Assembly: GCA_028753945.1 (NCBI GenBank)
Contig: JAPNXP010000001.1
Location: forward strand, 12,266,501 to 12,330,500
Direction of reading: 5' to 3'
Source: Hexactinellida sp. DTS-2022
Taxonomy: Eukaryota > Porifera > Hexactinellida
DNA length: 64,000 nt
The notes under the pieces were generated by a model. The model ran no database searches, was not told the origin of the DNA, and was given only the letters and a program-made list of their open reading frames with translations. Made by a program: the position numbers and the translations under genes. Of this stretch, positions 10,801-21,100 are shown piece after piece. The number at the start of each line of letters is the position of its first letter. Position 1 is the first letter of the stretch.

Positions 10801-13800
10801 CAGCTTCTGACTCAGTATAGTTAATATTATTTAATGTGCTGGTAGATAGTTTCAAGGATGCTAAAAAATGTTGCATTGTAATATTACTGTGTATAGTTAA
10901 GCTTTTCAAATAATCGTCAAGTGCTGGTATTGAAAGATTTGAATCGTTAAAGTGATCGAGATCTAACTCAGGACAGTTTGACTTGATTAAGGCGTTACAT
11001 AGTTCTGTCTGGGAAACAAAAAAGTCAGGTAAATTGGAGTCTCCAACAGTAACTTCTTCTTTAAAATGTCCAGCTGGTATATTCAGAACAGCTGGTAAGT
11101 TTGATATGAGGGTGAGAGTCGTACTGGATAGAGTCTTTATCGGTATTAGAGAATGATTGCCGAATACTAATATCAGTTCATGAGATAGGAACTTTGACCG
11201 AAGAATAAACTCCCAAAAGAGTATGCGATCTTTCAAATTAAATACATTCGAATTAAGATTTTCTGCTAAAAATTCAACAGTTAGTTCTTTTATAAAACCT
11301 TGTAAATTAAGTTGAATAATGCTAGATTGTGGAAAGTTTGGAGCAAGGAATCTCCCGGCACAGTAAGGAAGAAGTTTGGCGAATTTGGATGTGAAGGTAC
11401 ACTCTCTTTTCGAAAAACAACATAAACTCCCATTGTAATCTAATTTTAGAGGAATAGTTGTATATAATCCTATAGTGGCAGGAGTAGCCATAAAAATATA
11501 CTTTAACAGTATTTCTATTTCTCCCACTTTTAATGCTAACTCTGTGTTACAACACAAACTATCCTTGTTTGCATTCAGAAATGATAGCAAATAATTATGA
11601 TCTAGTCTTGTTAGTACAAATGAAAACACTCTAAAGCTTGTCTCTATGTGATCTGGTGCACAAGTTAATGGTAGATTGATTTTATTGAGCGAAAGATAGA
11701 AAGTATGCACTCCATCTGGAGACTCATTAGAGGTTCTAATTCGTTTCTTACCCAATTTAGATTTACCTGACGACTCCTGAGGTCCATTGATTGATGCGTC
11801 TGAGAATGAAAAATCTTTAAAGATTCCCCTATTTTCACCTCCTAAGCATAACATGTGATTGTATGAGGAATCAATCAAGATAGCCTCATTGTTCTCAAAT
11901 AGTAGAGAGTAAAACTGCTTACATACAACGTATAGGATATTACTATTGTTGTTATTCTGACGTATAAACTTCTCCATATCAGGATAGAGAGAATAGTACC
12001 ACGTATAATAGTCAGAGAGGTCAGTAAAAGTATCCAGTAGAATAGCAGTCCTTTTACGAAAATAGAGAATTAATGCGATATACATGGGAGTGATTACATG
12101 TTCAATAATGGCAGAGTGCCATACGTCTTCCCATCCCATTGTTCTAGAAGAATCTTGATCGCTATCTCTGAAACGAATGTACTGTCTCTCAGGCTCAAGT
12201 ATAAAAGGAGCATTGATCCGGATAGGAAATGAAATAGGTTTATCGTCCCCAATTGGAAGATACGAATACAAACAACTTGTCTGAATTATTTTATTATAAT
12301 TTTTATCTCTTGGAATCTCTACGGCTATTCCTGCATATACTTCATTAGTTAACTTCTCCGTCGCAAGAATGCTTTTATGCTCATTAATGGTCGGAAAATA
12401 CTTTTGAAGCTGTTCAACAGAGCCTTTGTGTGTAAATATGAGCCAAGATTTATGTTGAGCATTATTTCTCCTTCTTTTACCAAGATTAGAGTCCTTAATA
12501 GAAATATTTTTCTCAACGTAAATATTCTTTACGGACATTTGGATGTTATTCATATAGCCACATGTTAATGGATTAGAAATGGGAGAGGTTTCTGAGTTAA
12601 CAACTTCAGCATTGACAGTTCCGAGGATACGAATGGTGTTATCTTCATTGCGTTGGAGAACGGATATGCGAGTAATATTTTGTAAAAATAAATTCAAATT
12701 CGACAAATTATTAATAAGTTTCGCTAACATATCCTCAATCTTAATATTTGTGTTCGTTATCGGAATTCTGAAGATAGAGTAATCGCCACTAGTTAGTTCT
12801 GGAAAGCTACAGACTTTAGAATCATTTAAGGATTGCAGGGAATAAGGTAGAAATTGGTCTTTAAATTTCTTAAAATAATTGGAAGTAAAATCAAGCCTCT
12901 TTCCTGGTAGACTTGCTGGTTCTAGCGTCAAGTGCTTTCGGAAAGGATCAAAAACACAAAATGTTATGTTGTTATCAGAGCTCCTCCGGCTTAGTAAGCA
13001 CGGTGAATCAGTGAGATGATAGACAACGTTGAAACCCAATCCAAACTTACCAATCGTATCTCTTTCCTTCTTCCCCCCTAGACCTACTGACTGTATGCCA
13101 CGTAAGTCTTGTTCACTGAAAAAGCTGTTGTTATACACAAGTAGCGAGGGAGCGTATTGCTGGTACAGGTGCCAGTTATTATGTTCTTCTTCACTGAAGC
13201 ACAGAGAGTCTGTGTTAGAAGAATAGTCTCTCTTGTCTAGGATAAAAGCTATTTCAGTAGCGCCGGCATCCTCAGCATTCTGTATAAGCTCTTTAAATAT
13301 AGTCGTACCACATGGAAAGCTTCGTTTAAGACAGTTAATTCTGTCTGCAATATCCTCATGCTGACCGAAATCAGTGATGACGAATTCTTTCATCTTAAAA
13401 CAATTACTCCTAATGCTTCTAGCGCCAAGGTTAAAAGCAGCTATCGGTAGAATTCTACTGTGAATAAATGAATTATTTGAGAAATGCTTTACTCCCTTCT
13501 CCCAGAACATATCATTGATTTTCAGTTTATTCGGTTCACAAAGTTTATAGTCAGAAGAGAGGAGAACAGATTTAGTTACATTAGAGTATCTATACGCGTC
13601 GTAGTCATTGAAAAAGGTATTAGTAAGTTCGATGATCAACTCGATAAGCAGTGTATCTTTAATGCTACCATTGTATTCAGTTGCTATTTGAGCTAATATA
13701 ATGTAAGCATCTTCTGTGGAGATATCAGGTCTAACACCCAATGCATTCAAGAAGGCATTCCTAAATTCCTCATTTTTAGTTAGGGTGTAAGGAAATGAAT

Positions 13801-16800
13801 TAAGAAACTTGCTCTTGTAATGTAAATATTTATTTGAACAAACTAAGGATGTTATTTCACAAAATGAGCTGGTCATTGGATGCCATATCCAATTAATTTC
13901 TTGAAGAAATTTCAGTATTTCAGGCTTTTCTATTTTTTTACATTTCTTCCAATCTGTAAATATTGTTTTGTAAATATATTCTGCTCTTTCAGATAACTCC
14001 TCTTCAAGGTTTAAGTCAATTACTGTTTGTTCTTCTTGCTGTAAACATCTTAATAATGATATTGGTAATTCGATGTTAATTAAGTTATTTGTTTTTGTTT
14101 TGTTAAGCCCTAGAAACTTCTCTAATTGAGAGAACTTGGAAACTTCTTCCCTAACAGCATAGTATTCAGGGGAGATTATATATCTTAAAGAATATGGAAA
14201 ACACTGATTCGGGCTAGCAAATTCTGAAGGTTTCTGTAATCCGAGCGCAGTGAGAAACTCATCTCTCCAAACAGGAAGTAAATGTATCGTCATTAACTCT
14301 TTTTTCAGCTGATCCAATTGTTCCTGTGTGTAGCGAGAAGGAGACGGCATACAACTCATATTAAGGTAGTCTAGTATTTCCATACAATGTGTGGTTCTCA
14401 GTAGAGTATCACAGAACTGCTCTTGACATCTGCACCTGTCAATAAGATCATCAACAGGCAGCAACTTATCAATAATATTCAACATTACCATGGCTCTATA
14501 ATGGTCCGACTGATCATCAAATAACTCTGCTATGTCTGGATCGATTGTCCGTTTGTCACTAAGTTTGTATAACTTTGAAAATTTTGAATGAGGACTCACA
14601 ACTCTACAGGGAAGGAGCAGCGAAAAATCTTTCTTACTACCACAAGGGATACATGGAAAGGTAGAAAAAAGTTCCATTGCCCAGTCTTGTTCTGTAAGAT
14701 GAACCAGAGGAAGCAGTGAAGTGAGGACAAGTTTAACTTGAAGGAAGGTAAAGGTATGGAATTTCGGGAATATAAAGTCACGACACATCCTCTCTAAACT
14801 ATAACACTTTCTAGTGTCGTTAAGGAACAATATTTTAAATAAATGTTTCTCTTGTAACTCAATTTCTATATCGACTAATGATAAGTTGAATTTATTACAT
14901 TGCTTTCGGACGAAAAGGAAAAATTGTTTCAGCTCATTCAATTCATAATAATGTTCATAAACAATGAAGTTTCCGTCAGAATACCCAATCCATTTGGCAG
15001 TTAATAGTCGATTGTAAAACAGAGGTATATCAGATTCTAAAACTCTCTTTGCGAATGCCAGAGAAAATTCCTGCCAAATAATAGTGTGTTGTTTACAAAG
15101 CGGCCATAAAGAATAATATTGTAAAATAGGATACTTGTTTTGGGGGAAATATGTCTTAATATAATTAAACAACTGAATTAAAGCATTGACTAACGCATCA
15201 TTGATTAGAGCCTGGTTCCATTTCGTCCTTTCACTTCCATCTTCTGTACAGGCTATGCCTCTCCGAGATTGGTCCAATGCGAAATAACCATTAATATACA
15301 TCTGATATGGCGAAGTCACTGGGAGGGGGAGGAAACAGTACATGGTATATCTATCTGCACTGTTTTTGGAAGATTCCATTTCTGAAAAAGGAAGTGCAAC
15401 TGAACTAACAGGTGTAAATTCTGAAATAAATCTAGTCTCACTTTCTCGTATAAAGTTCCTGCATTCACAGGTCCCAGTTGAGTAAGATACGATAAAACGT
15501 TCGGATCGTTTCCTACCACTTCGCTCACTGGAAATGGTAATTGACTGAATATGAGAAACTGAATTAACAGGTGAGATAGATACTATTTCATCAAAATGTC
15601 TTGAGTTTGTAGAAATAAAAGTTTCATGGTTTGGAAAAGGATTCGAATCTACTTTTTTACAGACTCTCAGAAGCAAAACTTCATTTGAATTCATTCTCTT
15701 TTCAAATATCTCAATACAGGTAATATGCTGAACGAATCGAATGCAGGCTTCAGCACTTTCTAAAATTCGGGATTTCAGCTCTTCTATTCGTGAATCGTCG
15801 TATATTATAGTACAAATATCAGATGATACGGATTTGGGTCGAAAAGGTAACCGGAATAAAGTACCCTTATAAGTTTGAGGTTTGAAAATATCACATTCAA
15901 ACAGCTCCGATTTAAATACAATAAACTGGTCATGGTACTGTAGAATACTTTCGTTATTATTAATAAAGTCTACCTGTATGCCTGGCTTTAATTGTACACC
16001 TACAATATACTTTCTATGAGGATCCAACATATGTATATATTTCCCGCTGACAAAACTGGGCAAATCTGTCAAATGGTAAACAGTATTGAATCCTAAACCA
16101 AACTTGCCAATTTTTAATTTATCTTGAGCTTTTGTTTGCCCAAATATTTTCATTATATTAACAAAATCTTTCTCGCTAAACTGAGCATTATTATAGAAAT
16201 ATAGAGCGGGTCCTTGCCAATGTTTCATTGAAGCGTCTAACAGTGAACTATCGGGAAAACTTGTATAATCAATTAGAACTTTTATAGCACTAGCCTGTGC
16301 GTCATCTGCATTCTGCAACAGTTCTTTGAAAACATCAATACTAGACTCGTAGTCTTTAATAATACTCTTAATCCTGGTGGTTAAATCTTCATGTTGACCT
16401 ACATACTCACAAAAACCCCAAACATTTCCCAACATAGTATGTTTCAGAGATTTAGCGCCAAAGAATTGAGCTACTTTGCGTGAAATTTTAGAATTGACAA
16501 TAAAATATATTTTGCCGTGTTTCTTCACTTCGCAAGAGGTAGTGGCTGGTGAATCATTGAATACACACTCCTTAGACAAATGTAGTCGATTGTCTTCTCC
16601 TAATAGGAGATAATATTCAACTTCCAAAAGGTCTTGTGACTCAGCTAAGGAATCAATAATATTAATTATGAGACGAGTATCTTTCAATTTCTGATCTCGT
16701 TGTTCCTCATACAAGTTTCGAAGGATCTCGTATAACTTCTGAGAAGAAATAGTTTCGCATGCTCCATACAGCTGGAATAACTTCCAAGCATTTTCAGAGT

Positions 16801-18172
16801 AATTAAGCTTTTCAAAAGAATAGTAATATGGCTCAAGAGTGTAATCTAATCTTTTTATGACCTGTCCAGCATTGATAAAAATATTTTTTGATTTCACAAA
16901 GACGAACTCTGGTAGGATTTGATGTGTTAAATTTAGAATTGAATTTGATGCATAAATCGTATTCAAAATACGGTGAATTTTCTGTGAATCACATCTCTGA
17001 ATTTTTGTTTGAGAAATCTTATTTAACTGTTGTACTAACATATCACCTGTCACTAAGGTACTACACTTTAAGTGTTTCAACAGGGATTTCAAGTCAGCTA
17101 CTTCGTTAAATAAACAGCAACTTGTAAATAAAGGTGAGCATTTCTTAACACTAGCAATGAGCTGAACTTCTTCGATATTACAGAATACAACTGAATTCAT
17201 TGAAACCAATGTCTGCTCTCCTAAGAAGGGCAGACAAGGAGGGAAGTTCTCAGGTCTCTCATAGCATGGAAGTACAATTGGACTATTTTGTAGAAGGTTT
17301 ACAATCTTTGAATTAATTTTCAATAAAGGAGATTTCCAACATTTGTTAATAAAGCGTAGAAGATTTAAGAAACGATTTATACATAGCGGAATGGGAAGTG
17401 AAATTAAATTACTAATAGCTGAATTAATAACTTCTTCGAATAAGCATTGATTGCAAAGTGTAGCGGACGTATTAAATAGCTGGTTCATCTTCATAATATG
17501 GAAGTACGGCTCATATTTACTATGTGGAAAGTAACAGGAATTCTCAGTTAATAAATCTATCAAAATAGCATCGTCGGGATCAAACAGGGTATTAGGCTTT
17601 CGGTACCTTGAGCGAGAAGAGAGGGGAGTTTTTGTATTATCAGCGATCCATTCAATTTCTTTCAATTCTTGAATCAATTCAGTGGGAAAATTAATCAAAT
17701 TTTTCAACAACCATTGGCTAATCTTAAATAATACGTTTTTTATCTTAGTTTGCAGGAATACCAAAATATTATTTCTAACAAATAGGCTGATATTCGGGCT
17801 ATACTTTCCTAACTTATTGTACAATTTAAGCATATCGGGGAAATTAGATGATAGCAAGCTAGGTGGATATTTTAAGCCTTCAGGCAAGCTGATATTTGAA
17901 GGTACTAGGACACAGTTATTGGTTAATTGAACTTGATAACCATTAATGTTAAGAAAGATGGGTAGTTGCTGAATAATTTGTTTTTGATTTACACTAAATG
18001 AGCAATTAAAATTCAGAACTTCAACTATATTCCTGAATAAGTCTTGGTTGGTACATGAATTTAGTTGACAGATAAATGAATTTAAGATAGAACTGTTCTC
18101 CAGAAGAGTTAATAATCCGTTTGGTAGCTGTCTAATAACTAGACCAGAGTGGACCATGGGTCGATGGGTCAT
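7811..18172 (-). CDS. Sacsin-like, 3' ORF: repeats 2 and 3 plus HEPN
   Basis: This open frame of 3,453 codons has its first 12 codons, including the ATG, inside the transposon, so the nominal start is an artefact or a new start. Sacsin repeat 2 begins near residue 590 (EYVGQHEDL, KELLQNADDAQAS, GKFGLGFNTVYHL). Repeat 3 begins near residue 1,600 (DFGQHEDI, KELIQNAEDAGATE, GKFGLGFNVVYHL). The HEPN domain spans about 3,240-3,390. HEPN domains occur at sacsin C-termini and can bind nucleotides. At the 3' end a GTAAGT donor (7929-7924) and a TTTTAACAG acceptor bound a possible 52 bp intron (7878-7929). Using it replaces the last 40 or so residues with a single Phe and a stop at 7873-7875; reading through ends at 7811. 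The length and repeat order rule out chance. Confidence 0.9.
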   Translation of the reverse strand: MTHRPMVHSGLVIRQLPNGLLTLLENSSILNSFICQLNSCTNQDLFRNIVEVLNFNCSFSVNQKQIIQQLPIFLNINGYQVQLTNNCVLVPSNISLPEGLKYPPSLLSSNFPDMLKLYNKLGKYSPNISLFVRNNILVFLQTKIKNVLFKISQWLLKNLINFPTELIQELKEIEWIADNTKTPLSSRSRYRKPNTLFDPDDAILIDLLTENSCYFPHSKYEPYFHIMKMNQLFNTSATLCNQCLFEEVINSAISNLISLPIPLCINRFLNLLRFINKCWKSPLLKINSKIVNLLQNSPIVLPCYERPENFPPCLPFLGEQTLVSMNSVVFCNIEEVQLIASVKKCSPLFTSCCLFNEVADLKSLLKHLKCSTLVTGDMLVQQLNKISQTKIQRCDSQKIHRILNTIYASNSILNLTHQILPEFVFVKSKNIFINAGQVIKRLDYTLEPYYYSFEKLNYSENAWKLFQLYGACETISSQKLYEILRNLYEEQRDQKLKDTRLIINIIDSLAESQDLLEVEYYLLLGEDNRLHLSKECVFNDSPATTSCEVKKHGKIYFIVNSKISRKVAQFFGAKSLKHTMLGNVWGFCEYVGQHEDLTTRIKSIIKDYESSIDVFKELLQNADDAQASAIKVLIDYTSFPDSSLLDASMKHWQGPALYFYNNAQFSEKDFVNIMKIFGQTKAQDKLKIGKFGLGFNTVYHLTDLPSFVSGKYIHMLDPHRKYIVGVQLKPGIQVDFINNNESILQYHDQFIVFKSELFECDIFKPQTYKGTLFRLPFRPKSVSSDICTIIYDDSRIEELKSRILESAEACIRFVQHITCIEIFEKRMNSNEVLLLRVCKKVDSNPFPNHETFISTNSRHFDEIVSISPVNSVSHIQSITISSERSGRKRSERFIVSYSTGTCECRNFIRESETRFISEFTPVSSVALPFSEMESSKNSADRYTMYCFLPLPVTSPYQMYINGYFALDQSRRGIACTEDGSERTKWNQALINDALVNALIQLFNYIKTYFPQNKYPILQYYSLWPLCKQHTIIWQEFSLAFAKRVLESDIPLFYNRLLTAKWIGYSDGNFIVYEHYYELNELKQFFLFVRKQCNKFNLSLVDIEIELQEKHLFKILFLNDTRKCYSLERMCRDFIFPKFHTFTFLQVKLVLTSLLPLVHLTEQDWAMELFSTFPCIPCGSKKDFSLLLPCRVVSPHSKFSKLYKLSDKRTIDPDIAELFDDQSDHYRAMVMLNIIDKLLPVDDLIDRCRCQEQFCDTLLRTTHCMEILDYLNMSCMPSPSRYTQEQLDQLKKELMTIHLLPVWRDEFLTALGLQKPSEFASPNQCFPYSLRYIISPEYYAVREEVSKFSQLEKFLGLNKTKTNNLINIELPISLLRCLQQEEQTVIDLNLEEELSERAEYIYKTIFTDWKKCKKIEKPEILKFLQEINWIWHPMTSSFCEITSLVCSNKYLHYKSKFLNSFPYTLTKNEEFRNAFLNALGVRPDISTEDAYIILAQIATEYNGSIKDTLLIELIIELTNTFFNDYDAYRYSNVTKSVLLSSDYKLCEPNKLKINDMFWEKGVKHFSNNSFIHSRILPIAAFNLGARSIRSNCFKMKEFVITDFGQHEDIADRINCLKRSFPCGTTIFKELIQNAEDAGATEIAFILDKRDYSSNTDSLCFSEEEHNNWHLYQQYAPSLLVYNNSFFSEQDLRGIQSVGLGGKKERDTIGKFGLGFNVVYHLTDSPCLLSRRSSDNNITFCVFDPFRKHLTLEPASLPGKRLDFTSNYFKKFKDQFLPYSLQSLNDSKVCSFPELTSGDYSIFRIPITNTNIKIEDMLAKLINNLSNLNLFLQNITRISVLQRNEDNTIRILGTVNAEVVNSETSPISNPLTCGYMNNIQMSVKNIYVEKNISIKDSNLGKRRRNNAQHKSWLIFTHKGSVEQLQKYFPTINEHKSILATEKLTNEVYAGIAVEIPRDKNYNKIIQTSCLYSYLPIGDDKPISFPIRINAPFILEPERQYIRFRDSDQDSSRTMGWEDVWHSAIIEHVITPMYIALILYFRKRTAILLDTFTDLSDYYTWYYSLYPDMEKFIRQNNNNSNILYVVCKQFYSLLFENNEAILIDSSYNHMLCLGGENRGIFKDFSFSDASINGPQESSGKSKLGKKRIRTSNESPDGVHTFYLSLNKINLPLTCAPDHIETSFRVFSFVLTRLDHNYLLSFLNANKDSLCCNTELALKVGEIEILLKYIFMATPATIGLYTTIPLKLDYNGSLCCFSKRECTFTSKFAKLLPYCAGRFLAPNFPQSSIIQLNLQGFIKELTVEFLAENLNSNVFNLKDRILFWEFILRSKFLSHELILVFGNHSLIPIKTLSSTTLTLISNLPAVLNIPAGHFKEEVTVGDSNLPDFFVSQTELCNALIKSNCPELDLDHFNDSNLSIPALDDYLKSLTIHSNITMQHFLASLKLSTSTLNNINYTESEAASIRNLFYTNNISILPLRDIEILSSLKIFVAHSKLLCSINDFKSCFIINANVKIGTIMTDILTRNGIIIFMSNSKQDSMIKHMTNKLNIKIITLSGFYMEYVIPYFTQLDIDEQITLLNAAHSTPVYNDFINKLKSIKFILKPESMNLYSLHELYSPSVQLYNLFFPNLILPTEWSMADQSILSKAGLHDEPDLASIVKSAIMIQDNKILLKSKDRNVPLSSLVAVLSSGIEMSNDNICLLRKLALIRFLPVLKYMPNTAIFTTNFVSFNEAELSSFQHCCCASTYIHDLLVSKISTEGPNSPGSYLQIRSKPKIQTVIKHFELICLNLQKIIDHEKNLILVELLFSHTYKYLTDNCSDPSDVHKLRKMKCIFYDGSLFYPRNMVFSLDILLRDYLFKLPDSLKKYRSFLELVGVADSPTYQHYVDVLEDINCDTTLGVERKELSINTFHLFIASLRKAEDSCIPFDLDIQSIKVLSEDFDIVPIESVVYIDNTRLKVHLKDFPDLSHLQILLELQPNSRGSCDPPSSLKIKHLSRIIHESLDPNLVGMASSPRFQDESRALEYLLKCREFAEGLIRIYYDATKSDGNGNLNLIRINNDVVKDITDEPKIAKDPHFLTIFQVLQNLTIKTLNSITLRVTNDHTGCVVQKRDIYDCFIENSVLYANGLKMTDVNFFNDLTYALNLHLGNIFSGMLFALDLCLSCENTCDIMHKLDSYNIQRCPFISSIILPQSPAKPPVPLKSIFSTTRASAASAGVTRPMLFQIIHTDPDPTSDIPPISESKLGVDKFTAKLWIRTAQCDLRAAKKLVSEDSGSDIFPSHACTNCFECAMKTCIAILYLHRFKEANISCQRNLDILLELVKNFFPSCSAYSAFRFNCISLLNFDENARNPLMTPGIGCCLPMEHISVSTAREAIEHGSNILDLVKSQFPIIADIMFPDADIMWNRPDQSLIMAQLENCKFLVLWFLIVNPLSFNSLSIFTYVVPMIVEFRFRCNFV

Positions 18173-21100
18173 GGGTCATGGGTCAGATGGGTCACCTAAA
18201 TCGATGGGTCAGATGGGTCATGGGTCACGGCTCTGTGACCCATGACCCATGACCCATTTGGAATTTCGATGTTCGTCCAGTTAGAGTACGATTCAAATTA
18301 ACCCAGAAACATTACAGGGTATTTCTTTGGTATTAGAAGTCTACCAAATTAATTGATTGACAAACATCATACTTATATTGTAAGTCGGATTGTGTTACAT
18401 AATGTTTAGATATTAAAAAATAGATATTTAACAAGGTCAATTGGTAACACGTAGGTCAAAGCGTTACTTGATGGGTCAATGGGTCACTCGATGGGTCATG
18501 GGTCAATGGGTCAATGGGTCATGGGTCACAAATGCGATGGGTCAGATGGGTCATGGGTCACCAATGTTGACCCATGGTCCACTCTGAGTTACTAGACTAT
18601 CCAAACAGTCGAGAAATCGATGAGAATGGATAAATACAGCACCAGAGTCAACTAACATATCTTCTATAGGTGAGTATCTAGCATCAAAGGAACAGAGAAC
18701 ATACTCAGCAGAACTAACAGTAGGTTTAATGGATAACAATTTATTGTTCTCAGAACGAATGTCTTCCTTTGGGAGCAATGGGAGGGCACCTAATGATGAA
18801 GCTAAAGTGGAATCTGAACCTATAAAGGACCACACACGTTTCAACCAATCTCTGTCAAAGGGAGAGCGGTTAGGATTCCAATGCATGGGAGAAGTGAGCT
18901 GCTTGAAATAAGACTCCAAAGAGAGTTTGAATAACTGATTCAACAGAACTGAGTCTGACCTGAGTTTGGAAATATCTCTAATGTTAATTTTACCAAAGAA
19001 TCGCTGAGAAATGGTTAGGAGACAGTTGTACGACTCAGTTGGGAGCTGCGAATGCACGAATAAGTGTTCTGTTCCCGGGAACATACATAGGTTTCTAATT
19101 CGTTTTTCATAAATATATAAGGGAGTTGTAGAATTAATTGAAAATTTTAAACTCTTAGAAGAGGCACTTAAGAGAAGAGGAATATTATCAAGAATATTTG
19201 GAATGTGATCACGAGAAACATCCAGGTCTGATAGAATGAAACTAAGAACAACAAGTGTATGTGTAGCAATGTTCTTTTCAAAATACTTAATTAATTTCTT
19301 ATTGCTGTGATTTTTCAAAATCTGACGAATTATAACTGGTGTGATCCTGTTCTTATCCATAGTACTTTTCAGTGCGTCTATCTTGTTGAATAGAGATAAT
19401 ACATTGTTGGGAAGAATTACTAATGGCTCTTGTAGGAATTCCAATAGAGCTTGAATAGCACGCTTAACTTGAGTACAATCATATTCATTAATCGAGTACT
19501 GAATTGGGTGAAACAAGGCAACATCAACTCTAATCCATTCATTGATAATATGAGAGTACACAATCCTATCATTGACTATCCTCCCTAATCCCTGGTTAAC
19601 CAATATCCTGGGGATGTGGTGTGAATCTGTTGTCTCTCCCCCTAACAATCTGTAGTGATACACGTCAGGATTCCAATGATGGAAACAGTGCACTAGAATG
19701 CGATAGAAAATAGCAAAAGCACTGACACCAAGCTGCCCTAGCAACAGTTCGTTCCATTTGGAATCTGTGTCATCTGAGTCGCGGGAGGGCCATTTGATCC
19801 GACGTCTGTCATTTGACAGAGCAAAGTATCCATGCAAGTTGAATGGCAGATAGGAAGGCTCGGGCGTGGGAAGGAAGCAAAACAGATTTCCTGAGTTGAG
19901 AGTTAATTTGTGGTCGAATGAAACAGTAAAACGTAACATAATCTCCGAGAGAATTGACTCTATCAAACTCACAAGCTCACTCCCATCCCAATCACGGGTG
20001 AAATTAAACGTTTGTGAAGTAGTAAGCTGATCCTCTCTGATGCCAGTTTCCATTGCTATCCCAATCCACGGCAGATAATCTAGCTTCTTATCAGAGTAGA
20101 ACTGTGAGAGCGTAGGGGGCGACTGAGGAAATCCAATCAAATTCAAAACGAGCCAAACCTTGTCTCCACTCGTTGATGAAATAGGAAATATATTGACAGT
20201 TACTTTTATACTTTTGTGGAATTGTTTATTCAGAACATGGCCTGATAGCAGGGCATTGGAGCCTTGTACCCCCGTAAGATAGCTATCCGGTATCTCAACA
20301 AGGAAGGTATAGCTGCTCTGTAGGCCTAAGGCGTCCCTTGTGAATAGTTTTATAGACTTTACTCGCTTGAGGAATATCAACACATTGTCAGCTTCAGCCT
20401 CCAGAGCCTCAAACAGAGTCTTCTTAACCTTCTCTGCGGTATACACACCCTCAGGCTTGATAGCAGAGTTACACTGCTCGGTCCTCAGAGGGAACCTGAA
20501 TATCGTCCCATCGTACTCGCCTGCGCCGCTGTAGCCAAAGTACGAGCGGAAGCAGCTCTGGTGGTCTGAATACTTATCCTCTCGGAAGAAACTACTCAAC
20601 TTGAACTTCCTACCAGGCTGCCTATGGAATATCTGCTCCTGGGGATCCAATAGTCCGATGCTTTTATCGCTCAGAACAATCGGCACATCTAACGAGGACA
20701 TAATTATAGTGTATCGATAGAGAAATATATATTATCAAGTGACTACCTGTTATATGGTAGACAGCTACGAATCCCAGACCAAATCTTCCCACTTTGAGAG
20801 ATTCCTTTGCCTTCCCACTCACGCCCACACTCTGGATTCCCTTCCAGTCAGCAGTCTGAAACTTCGCGTTATTCCAAGAGTACAAGGCTTGTCCCTGGTA
20901 TCGTGAACAGACGGGATGGATTATATTATCGCAGCTGTGTGTGCTGTAGTCGAGAAGGAACTCTATCCTAGTGGCGCCTGCGTCATCTGCATTCTGTATT
21001 ATCTCCTATACGGCTATACCAATAATGTTGTTATTAACCTAATATAGTCGACTCCGCTTAATAGAGTCACCTCGGGACCAGGTTGCTTTGACCCGATTAA

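Noticed and set aside
7811..20701. Two separate sacsin-like genes
   Set aside because: The two long frames are in register across a transposon with target duplication; the first ATG of the downstream one lies in the transposon.
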